From an uncultured Verrucomicrobiota bacterium (GTDB lineage Bacteria; Verrucomicrobiota; Verrucomicrobiia; Opitutales; Seribacteraceae), in assembly GCA_902618175.1 (NCBI GenBank), contig CACMZN010000011.1, positions 1 to 49,041 of the forward strand: DNA of 49,041 bases. Reading direction: 5' to 3'. This document shows, in pieces, positions 1 to 6,593 of the stretch. Each line of letters begins with the position of its first letter. Position 1 is the stretch's first letter. The position numbers were made by a program, and so were the translations under genes. The notes beneath the pieces were generated by a model. It saw only the letters and a list, made by a program, of their open reading frames with translations, was not told the DNA's origin and ran no database searches.

Positions 1-138
1 AACGAGGAATGGGAATTTCAGCACAGCAATGTTTATGATCGGTACATAAATTCACCTTTTACAGGCAAAAGGCAGAAAGGAAAAGTGATTGCAACATTTG
101 TAGGGGGACGTTGCATTTTTGGTGATAGAAATACATAA
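1..138 (+). CDS. pyrC: Dihydroorotase, C-terminal fragment
   Basis: An open frame runs from the first base of the window to a TAA at 136-138 and gives the last 45 residues of a protein whose start lies outside. The segment NSPFTGKRQKGKVIATFVGG matches the conserved tail of class I dihydroorotases, in which an N-[ST]-P-F-x-G element is followed by a short beta strand and a glycine turn (known for the family). Dihydroorotase closes carbamoyl-aspartate to dihydroorotate in pyrimidine synthesis. The next gene starts 11 bp downstream on the same strand, so an operon is likely. The active-site metal ligands are not in this fragment, so the call rests on the tail alone. The pyrD gene, two steps later in the pathway, lies 3.5 kb away on the other strand. 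Confidence 0.75.
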   Translation, partial: NEEWEFQHSNVYDRYINSPFTGKRQKGKVIATFVGGRCIFGDRNT

Positions 139-149
139 TAATATAAGAA

Positions 150-829
150 ATGGACAATACCAGCATCGTTTCACTACTTCTTGCATTTCTTGGAATTGTT
201 TTGTTTGCACATAAAAAAAAAATTTATTGGCTCCACAGTATCTTTCAATTAAAGGAAATGTGCCCTTGCCTGTAGTTGGTTTTGCTGGTTTGTTGTTATT
301 AATTCCACAAGGCGGCACTTTTTTTTGCTATTTGGTGATTTTAATCACCATCCTTAAGAAAAACATCATCAACTTTCATTTTCCTTCAAAATCTAGTGTG
401 ATGGAACTAGTAAGCTGCATAAGCATTATTATGCAATTCTGGCCTATACTTTTTTTAATATCAAATCTATCAAAGTTCTTACTGCCTGAATTTCAAGAGC
501 AAGCAATAGTTTCAGAATTAAAGTACACCGAAAAAAAGCTTGCTATAGTATTGTATGCTATGATCGTAGCACCTTTAGTCGAGGAACTATACTTTAGGTA
601 TTATTTATATATCTCTATCAAAAAGAAGTATGGCGTCATTTTGGCATCCTTAGGAACATCCTTCCTTTTTGCACTCGTCCACCAAAATGTGCTTTCCTTT
701 GGAATTCTTCTTACACTGGGATTGTTTCTCAATCTTGTGAGTGAGTATTTTGGGAAAATAATCTACAGTATTTGTTGTCACTCCATCTTTAATGGCATTA
801 TGATTATTCTTATTCTTAATCCTTTTTGA
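150..829 (+). CDS. CPBP-family intramembrane metalloprotease, apparent frameshift at an A10 tract
   Basis: The downstream frame (from about 223 to 829) carries the three CPBP/Abi motifs: EELYFR (EExxxR), FALVH (FxxxH) and CHSIFN (HxxxN), within several hydrophobic segments. This is the family of Rce1-like membrane proteases of mostly unknown substrate. That frame has no ATG near its beginning, only TTG at 227, and is closed by TAA at 212-214. A second frame opens with ATG at 150, 11 bp after pyrC. It encodes a typical first membrane helix (SLLLAFLGIVLFA) and reaches the run of ten A at 213-222, beyond which it ends after about 20 residues. One extra A (or two fewer) joins the frames into HKKKNLLAPQYL and restores a protein of about 226 residues. 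The break may be a sequencing error, a real mutation, or a slippage site. The stop codon overlaps the tsaE start by one base (TGATG). Confidence 0.7.
213..222 (+). other. A10 homopolymer at the CPBP frame junction
   Basis: Ten consecutive A residues stand exactly where the N-terminal membrane-helix frame must shift to the frame holding the protease motifs. Runs of nine or more A are known sites of RNA polymerase slippage in AT-rich bacteria and are also common sites of indel error in sequencing. Confidence 0.6.
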
Positions 830-1251
830 TGAGAGATTACTATGTATACAATATAAGAGACTATACTCAATATAGTGAGGTACTCTGTTCTGAAATAAAA
901 TCACCAGTTGTGCTTTTAGTAAATGGTGAAATGGGTGTAGGAAAGACTACGCTTTGCAATTCGCTTTGCTTGAAGATTTCTGGAAAGAGGTTATTAAGTT
1001 CATCATACAACCTTATTTCTATTTACACAGGACAGACAAAAGTCATACACTGCGACTTCTTCAGAAAGACGCTTAGTGAGGATATTTTTTACACGAGTAT
1101 TTATCCACTGTTGACTGAAGATTGGGTATTGATGATGGAATGGCAAAGTACATTTAACTTTTTAAATTCATGTGGTGTAATAAAAATTGATATCGAATTA
1201 CAAGATAATTCAGTTAGAAGGATTAGAGATCAAATACTTAATAGAGCATAA
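829..1251 (+). CDS. tsaE: TsaE, ATPase of the tRNA t6A synthesis complex
   Basis: TsaE works with TsaB and TsaD to place the threonylcarbamoyl group on A37 of ANN-decoding tRNAs. The 140-residue product has the family size and motifs: a Walker A loop GEMGVGKTT near residue 33, HCDFFR in place of the usual HxDxYR metal-binding stretch, and MMEW in place of the usual LIEW. The customary S-P-T-F/Y switch segment reads SSSYNL, so the conserved Thr is a Ser. I chose the ATG at 829, whose A is shared with the TGA of the CPBP gene; a TTG lies one codon upstream. Translational coupling is likely. The gene ends 14 bp inside the 3' end of the convergent minus-strand gene. Confidence 0.85.
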   Translation: MRDYYVYNIRDYTQYSEVLCSEIKSPVVLLVNGEMGVGKTTLCNSLCLKISGKRLLSSSYNLISIYTGQTKVIHCDFFRKTLSEDIFYTSIYPLLTEDWVLMMEWQSTFNFLNSCGVIKIDIELQDNSVRRIRDQILNRA

Positions 1252-2407
1252 CTTCACCATTGCTTAATTCCAAAATAAAACCTTCTTTCACAAGCCATCT
1301 TAGATCTTTGATTATTTTTTCTTTTGTAAAGCTACTCATACTATTATGATTGATAAGCTTTCTCTTGCTCATGTGGTGATTTTCTTGTTTTTTAAGCATT
1401 GAAACAATTGCAGCGGCTACGGCATTGAGGTTTGTATCGCTAGCTTGTGTTTTCTTGTTTGCAGAAATAACAATTTGGTTACGCACTCTCTCACGGTGTA
1501 CATGAAATTTACTTTTTTTAAAGCTTATAAGTAAACTTGTAATTATCTGTTTCATCATCATGCTTTTATTTCCAAGTATAGAATCTATATCCCTTATAAG
1601 TCTTTCACCTAATATGCCAATATCGGATAGTTTAATAACAAAGATTTTTTCTTTTCTAATATTTTTTACGAAAGTACATTTTTCAGTCAATAATTCTATT
1701 CCTTCGATATTGTCTGTGAAAAGACTGGGATCGTCCTTCAATATATATCTGTTTATAAAATGACCTTTTTTCATGTATGATTCTATCTCAATAGTATCAT
1801 CAGACTTAGTAAGTTTAGAAACGAAATCATCATAATTTCTATTTTCACACTCCACTAAGTGTTGTTTTATGAGTGTTTCAAAATTATGGTGACTTTTTGG
1901 AGGAAATATGGTTTTAGTGACAGGGCATTTGAGTATATATGACGGCTTATTTTTGGTTTTTTCGTTTCTTAACTTTATTACTTTGAAAAGTGAGTGAAAA
2001 TGGTTGTCGATTAAATATTTGATAGCGGTTTCCACATCCAAAAATATTTTGTTGTGTTCCTTAAGAATCAAAAATCGCATCTTTTTATCTTTGAGTGACA
2101 GCTTTATCTTTATTCTGTTTTTTTCCGAGCAGACGCTGTCGCAGATTTCTTTAAGGGTAAATGATATACCTGTAAATTTAATTTTTTCCTTTATAATTTT
2201 TAGTATGTTGTCATCAGGAACAAATGTTACGTCTAGAATTTCAGCTCGTTTTGTAACTGATTTTTTTTTGTTACGAATAGGTTTACTAATTTTCTTACTT
2301 TCATGGTATCGTTTGTCTGCTTTTGCTTTCTCCTTAGCCAGTGGCTTTTCTTTTTCCCAATCAGGTTCTAAAGTAAATTCCTCAAGGGATGACAAGTCTA
2401 CGCTCAT
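1238..2407 (-). CDS. Lysine-rich conserved hypothetical protein
   Basis: I do not recognise this 389-residue protein. After a short acidic start (SLEEFTLEPDW) comes a basic, low-complexity linker of about 35 residues rich in Lys and Arg, then a more ordered segment beginning DVTFVPDDNILKIIKEKIKF at about residue 58. Three Cys (in the stretches EICDSVC and LKCPV, plus VECENR) and two His between residues 90 and 190 could hint at a metal site, but no standard finger is visible. The last 50 residues look like a winged-helix (SFTKEKIIKDLRWLVKEGFI followed by a beta wing), suggesting nucleic-acid binding. There is no signal peptide or membrane segment. It is convergent with tsaE and divergent from tRNA-Leu. 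The ATG at 2407 is the only good start. Confidence 0.6.
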   Translation of the reverse strand: MSVDLSSLEEFTLEPDWEKEKPLAKEKAKADKRYHESKKISKPIRNKKKSVTKRAEILDVTFVPDDNILKIIKEKIKFTGISFTLKEICDSVCSEKNRIKIKLSLKDKKMRFLILKEHNKIFLDVETAIKYLIDNHFHSLFKVIKLRNEKTKNKPSYILKCPVTKTIFPPKSHHNFETLIKQHLVECENRNYDDFVSKLTKSDDTIEIESYMKKGHFINRYILKDDPSLFTDNIEGIELLTEKCTFVKNIRKEKIFVIKLSDIGILGERLIRDIDSILGNKSMMMKQIITSLLISFKKSKFHVHRERVRNQIVISANKKTQASDTNLNAVAAAIVSMLKKQENHHMSKRKLINHNSMSSFTKEKIIKDLRWLVKEGFILELSNGEVMLY

Positions 2408-2413
2408 TTTAAA

Positions 2414-2439
2414 TTGATATCTTTCTTTAGGGGTATAAT
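2414..2439 (+). promoter_or_regulatory. Candidate promoter for tRNA-Leu
   Basis: A perfect TATAAT at 2434-2439 lies 38 bp before the tRNA, a suitable distance. The best -35 match, TTGATA at 2414-2419, is only 14 bp away, so the -35 element is uncertain. Confidence 0.4.
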
Positions 2440-2477
2440 CTTGCCTTTAACGCATTATCAAACATAAGAAATGCAAT

Positions 2478-2559
2478 GCTCAGGTGGCGGAATTGGTAGA
2501 CGCGCTAGACTAAGGATCTAGTGCCGAAAGGCGTGGGGGTTCGAGTCCCCCCTTGAGCA
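2478..2559 (+). tRNA. tRNA-Leu, anticodon AAG
   Basis: The acceptor stem pairs GCTCAGG with CTTGAGC (one G-U pair). There is a class II D-arm (GGTGGCGGAATTGGTAGAC), a perfect 5-bp anticodon stem CTAGA/TCTAG around the loop CTAAGGA, a long variable arm (TGCCGAAAGGCG) and a T-arm GGGGG TTCGAGT CCCCC. U33 is in place, so the anticodon is AAG, with A34 rather than the usual bacterial G34. CCA is not encoded (the discriminator A is followed by TCA), unlike the three other tRNAs here. The gene's last base touches the stop codon of the convergent MORN protein gene. Confidence 0.93.
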
Positions 2560-3531
2560 TCACTGTTTCTTCTTGTCATGGGTTTTGTGTTTTATTCTTA
2601 GTCCAAGGTTATAATCGTCGGTAAATGTTTTGTTTCCATACCTGTCATAACCTTCGAAAAGTCCGTGCTTACGATTTTTTACCCAATGCTCTAGAAGTTT
2701 TACATGAAATGAACCTCCATCTAACCGGTATTTTTTTACAACCCACTGGTTCGATTCATGCCCACCGTACCTATTTCCAAACTTTTCCTTAGCCTGTCTC
2801 TGGAGATCAAGCCAAAGCGAAGGCAAAATTTCACCATCATCATTTTTTACGGGAACATAATCTTCTGGTTCTATTGGATCTTGAAACCAATATATGTGCG
2901 TACCATGCTTCATACCATCCTTGTAATCCTTGGAAAATACAGGAATGCCCTTTTCCTGATACCTAAGGGACTTTCCATGAAGTTTTCCTGTCAGATATTG
3001 CCATTCCTGTATTATCTGACCGCTAGGGAACCTTTTTTCGATCGTTCCGGAAAATGGTAATTCCTCATCCCCATAAAAAGCAAGTGGAATTTTATTCCAG
3101 ACAGCGTTTTGAAGTACCACAACTTCCTTAATTCTTCCTTTAGAAACTTCTGAGACATCAAGTTTAAAGTCTTCACCATTCGCACCCTCCACATAAACTT
3201 TAACTTGATCCGAATATCCAGAACCTCCAGTCTTAATCATAATACTGACAATTTTACCATCTTTGGTTAATTCGGGGAATGCAACTGCGCCTGAACCCTT
3301 CCAAAACAGATGGAGATCTTGAAATACGATTTTATTAGCTTCTTCAAACCTGAGTTTAGCAGAGTCTTCCCTTCTTATTTTGTAGGGACTGAAAGGAAGC
3401 GATTGACTATTTCTAGACCAAATTGACCACCAAGATGAAAAATTGTTAAATTTACCATCAAATAAGATGACATAACCAAAGGACATGGTTAAAACCAACA
3501 CAAAGGACATTGCCAAAAGTACTTTCTTCAT
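2560..3531 (-). CDS. Exported MORN-variant repeat protein
   Basis: The 323-residue product begins with a signal peptide (MKKVLLAMSFVLVLTMSFGYV), so it probably acts outside the cytoplasm. Its C-terminal half holds MORN_2-type repeats with the usual G-x-x-x-x-Y/W and H-G spacing: FSGTIEKRFPSGQIIQEW, GKLHGKSLRYQEKGIPVFSK, KHGTHIYWF, and near the end KHGLFEGYDRYGNKTF. Such repeats form beta hairpins and occur in many exported proteins of unknown role. The middle part (residues 40-160) includes a GSGYSDQVKVYV segment I cannot assign. It lies 57 bp downstream of pyrD in the same direction and may share its transcript. The stop codon abuts the tRNA-Leu gene. Confidence 0.65.
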   Translation of the reverse strand: MKKVLLAMSFVLVLTMSFGYVILFDGKFNNFSSWWSIWSRNSQSLPFSPYKIRREDSAKLRFEEANKIVFQDLHLFWKGSGAVAFPELTKDGKIVSIMIKTGGSGYSDQVKVYVEGANGEDFKLDVSEVSKGRIKEVVVLQNAVWNKIPLAFYGDEELPFSGTIEKRFPSGQIIQEWQYLTGKLHGKSLRYQEKGIPVFSKDYKDGMKHGTHIYWFQDPIEPEDYVPVKNDDGEILPSLWLDLQRQAKEKFGNRYGGHESNQWVVKKYRLDGGSFHVKLLEHWVKNRKHGLFEGYDRYGNKTFTDDYNLGLRIKHKTHDKKKQ

Positions 3532-3588
3532 GATTTATTCAGAACCCTACAAATGACTTATGCAACTACCGAGGATCAATCAATTTTT

Positions 3589-4650
3589 TTAAAACCAAGA
3601 CTTTCTTTGAGAAATTCTCTTCGCAAGTCTGGACGGAAATAGTGGACCCTCGTAAACGAATGCAGTATAAAGTTGTAGCAAACTCGCACCAGCATCTAGT
3701 TTTCTCATGGCCGTTTCACTATCAGATACGCCGCCCACTCCGATGATCGGAAATTTATAATCAGTTAGTTTAGCAATAAAGTTTATGACCTCCAATGATC
3801 TTTTTTCAATCGGGAGACCGCTTAATCCTCCTTGTTCGAATTTTGTATTCGAGATTGCATGATCGTGGACTATTGATGTATTTGTGGCTACAACCCCAGA
3901 AAAACCCAACTCCACTGCAGTTCCGATTAATCTTTCCAATGCAGCGAAGGTTTCATCCGGGGAGATTTTCAGTAGGACAGGTAGAGGAGGATTATTCATT
4001 ATGCCGTCCCAAGCCCTTTTTTTTTCAATGATCTTTTTCAAGAGAGGCTCCAAGTATTCACTGTTTTGTAATTTTCGCAGGCCAGGAGTGTTCGGAGAAC
4101 TTATGTTTACCGTAATGTAGTCGGCTTGACAAGCGACCGTTTCGAATACAGATACATAATCCTCATAGGCATTTTCGAGAACAGTCGCTTTTCCCTTTCC
4201 GATATTAATTCCTAGCGGAGAATATCTACTTCCCTTTGGATAATAACGAGCAATGCGGCGTACTAATGCAGTTGCTCCAAAGTTATTAAATCCCATTCTG
4301 TTGATCAGAGCCTTTTGTTCCTCATATCTAAAAAGTCGAGGTTTTGCATTTCCACTTTGTTCCACCGGAGTTACTGTGCCAACTTCAATATGACCAAATC
4401 CCAAGGCACTCGAGATTCCGGGAAACATTCCGTTTTTATCAAGCCCTGCGGCCAAGCCTATTCTATTGGGAAATTTGAGTCCAAAAAGATAAATTTCGTC
4501 GCAATTAAAATGTAAATTTTTTTGTAACAAGTAACGAATTACATTTGATTTTTCTAACCAAGACATTCCAGAGCAAACGATCTCATGAGCTCTTTCCGCA
4601 TCAAGATGGAAAAAAACAGGGCGAATTAGTTTTTTGTAAAGGAAACTCAC
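3589..4650 (-). CDS. pyrD: Dihydroorotate dehydrogenase (quinone), class 2
   Basis: This FMN enzyme oxidises dihydroorotate to orotate and passes electrons to membrane quinone. The 353-residue length and the amphipathic N-terminal segment FLYKKLIRPVFFHLDAERAH are typical of the membrane-bound class 2. Visible motifs are GLAAGLDKNG (FMN loop), EVGTVTP, NRMGFNNFGA, VNISSPNTPGLRKLQ with the catalytic Ser, VATNTS, GGLSG and the phosphate loop IIGVGGVSDSETA. The start is GTG at 4650; no in-frame ATG fits upstream. The gene is divergent from an acidic hypothetical and leads the MORN-protein gene. Confidence 0.95.
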   Translation of the reverse strand: MSFLYKKLIRPVFFHLDAERAHEIVCSGMSWLEKSNVIRYLLQKNLHFNCDEIYLFGLKFPNRIGLAAGLDKNGMFPGISSALGFGHIEVGTVTPVEQSGNAKPRLFRYEEQKALINRMGFNNFGATALVRRIARYYPKGSRYSPLGINIGKGKATVLENAYEDYVSVFETVACQADYITVNISSPNTPGLRKLQNSEYLEPLLKKIIEKKRAWDGIMNNPPLPVLLKISPDETFAALERLIGTAVELGFSGVVATNTSIVHDHAISNTKFEQGGLSGLPIEKRSLEVINFIAKLTDYKFPIIGVGGVSDSETAMRKLDAGASLLQLYTAFVYEGPLFPSRLAKRISQRKSWF

Positions 4651-4688
4651 GATGGGTTGGAAATTCGCTTCATTACTAAAGTTTAGGT

Positions 4689-4717
4689 TATATATTGAGT
4701 TTTTTTGTTTTAGGCAA
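4689..4717 (-). promoter_or_regulatory. pyrD: Candidate pyrD promoter
   Basis: On the minus strand TTGCCT (4717-4712) is followed after 17 bp by TATATA (4694-4689), about 40 bp before the GTG start. Both boxes match consensus at four of six positions. Confidence 0.4.
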
Positions 4718-4767
4718 AGTAAACAAGATTGTTGACATACAAAAAAATTCGGACTTAAGGCAAATCA

Positions 4768-5487
4768 ATGAAAAAAACAGGACCGAGTTTGGATTGGTGC
4801 ATAGTACGCCTGGGCGACGACAACAACTGGTGGGTGGAATCCATAAGTGATAATGAAAATTGGGATCTGGATGATTTAGGCATCATTGACCCAAAACAAT
4901 TTCTCCATATAAGCGAACTTCTGGATTCAATGACTGAATTTGGCTTGGAGTCGCAACTTGTGGATGAAGCTTTTTTTACATTTGAAATTTCAGAGGAAAT
5001 TGAAGGTTCCCTAGTCAAGTTGATACGTGTGCGAGATTCTCTTTTAAAAGCCGAAGATATGCTTTTTGCTCTTCCAGATGTTTTAGATGACGAGAAAGGT
5101 CCCTATGCAGATTTCCTAAATCATGTCTCCAGCATAAGGGTATCGATGCTTAACGAGTTGATAGATTTCAATGAGCCATATTTACAAGAGGAAATGGAAG
5201 AAGTTCTAGCAGAAAAACAAAACAACGACTTTTTGGAAAATAAAAGGAGCCACTTCAGTGATGAATTAATTTCAATTCTTGAATTTGTTCCTGATGGGTT
5301 TGCCATTGATTCGGATTTAGAGGAGGAGTCCCAATCTTCAGCCAATGATGAGGACTATGCTGATCTGGATGCCGATCTTGTTGAAGTTTCGGACAAGGAA
5401 GAAAAGCTCTTACCTGATGAAGATCTCAAGTGGGATGAAGAGGAAAAAGAAGAAACAACGCCTTATGAAGGAGGGGCACCCGAATAA
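4768..5487 (+). CDS. Highly acidic hypothetical protein
   Basis: I do not recognise this 239-residue protein. The N-terminal part (residues 1-75) is Trp- and Asp-rich (WCIVRLGDDNNWWVESISDN). Residues 80-170 look helical and may form coiled coil, and the last 60 residues are almost entirely acidic and probably disordered. There is no signal peptide or membrane helix. A perfect TTGACA at 4732-4737 lies only 31 bp before the ATG; with a weak -10 near 4755 (TTAAGG) transcription would begin close to the start codon, so the mRNA may be leaderless. It is convergent with hemB, with 8 bp between the stops. Confidence 0.6.
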   Translation: MKKTGPSLDWCIVRLGDDNNWWVESISDNENWDLDDLGIIDPKQFLHISELLDSMTEFGLESQLVDEAFFTFEISEEIEGSLVKLIRVRDSLLKAEDMLFALPDVLDDEKGPYADFLNHVSSIRVSMLNELIDFNEPYLQEEMEEVLAEKQNNDFLENKRSHFSDELISILEFVPDGFAIDSDLEEESQSSANDEDYADLDADLVEVSDKEEKLLPDEDLKWDEEEKEETTPYEGGAPE

Positions 5488-5495
5488 CAAATTAT

Positions 5496-6479
5496 TTACA
5501 GGCTTTTACAAACGGATTCGGCAAAATAAGTCAAAATCATGTCTGCACCAGATCTTTTTATTGAGGTTAATGATTCCAAAGCACATTCGTCCTTATCCAA
5601 CCATCCGTTTATGTCGGCAGCGCATATTCTGGAATATTCCCCTGACACTTGGTATGCAGCAATTGGAAGTTTGAATTTTCGCTTCGCGTAATTGATTATG
5701 TCTAAATAGGGTTCTGCTGGTTTAATCATTAGAATATCTGCGCCTTCCTGAGCATCTAGTTCGAGTTCTCTCATTGCTTCAATCGAGTTTCGTGGACTAA
5801 GTTGGTAACCAGACTTATCGATTGAATCATTCGTTTTCGCACCAATGGCATCTCTAAAGGGTCCATAATAATGTGAACAAAACTTGGCGGCGTAAGACAT
5901 GATGCATATGTTGCAGAATCCATTTTTTTCCAGATGTTTTCTTATGATGCCAATTCTTCCATCCATCATATCAGAGGGTGCCAAAACGTCATAACCTGAA
6001 CTTGCGGCAAGCAATGATGCCTTGGCAAGAATTTCAACAGTTTCGTCATTCTTGACGTTTCCATCTTCTCCAAGGACGCCGTCATGACCATGAGTAGTGT
6101 AAGGATCAAGGGCAAGATCAGCTATCAAAGTCAAATTTAAATGATTGGCCTTAATAATTTTTGCAACTTTGTAAGAAAGGGAATCAGGATTGAGGATTTC
6201 TGATCCGAGGGAATCCTTTTTCGAGACGTCAATACTAGGAAAAATAGCAAAAGCATTTATACCTATAGCCATCCATTCCATAACCTTACTAAGGATTTCA
6301 TCAAGAGGCCATCTGTAAATCCCAGGCATAGACTCGATTTCACAAGCATCGGAGTGACATTCTGTAACAAATACAGGCAGTATTAAATCCCGAGGAGAAA
6401 CAAAAACATCATCGGTCATATTTCTCAATGAGGTTTTTTCTCTGATTCTTCTCGGTCGATGAATGAATTCAAAAGACAT
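5496..6479 (-). CDS. hemB: Delta-aminolevulinic acid dehydratase (porphobilinogen synthase)
   Basis: The enzyme joins two aminolevulinate molecules into porphobilinogen, the second common step of tetrapyrrole synthesis. I start it at the ATG at 6479 (MSFEFIHRPRRIR, 327 residues), the normal family length; an in-frame ATG at 6560 would add 27 residues that look unlike the family. The two Schiff-base lysines are in MSYAAKFCSHYYGPFRDA and MIKPAEPYLDII. The metal-site segment reads ADLALDPYTTHGHDG, the Asp-type form lacking the catalytic zinc cysteines, so a magnesium-type enzyme is expected. It is divergent from the SLC13 transporter. Confidence 0.95.
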   Translation of the reverse strand: MSFEFIHRPRRIREKTSLRNMTDDVFVSPRDLILPVFVTECHSDACEIESMPGIYRWPLDEILSKVMEWMAIGINAFAIFPSIDVSKKDSLGSEILNPDSLSYKVAKIIKANHLNLTLIADLALDPYTTHGHDGVLGEDGNVKNDETVEILAKASLLAASSGYDVLAPSDMMDGRIGIIRKHLEKNGFCNICIMSYAAKFCSHYYGPFRDAIGAKTNDSIDKSGYQLSPRNSIEAMRELELDAQEGADILMIKPAEPYLDIINYAKRKFKLPIAAYQVSGEYSRICAADINGWLDKDECALESLTSIKRSGADMILTYFAESVCKSL

Positions 6480-6593
6480 GGTAATAGTGCTTTTTAAGTT
6501 GTTATGGACAAAATGCCACATTACGCAAATGATATGTTGAATCTTTTGGGGAAAGATCATTAAAATTTTTTTGCGAAGTCATGCCATAAATTT

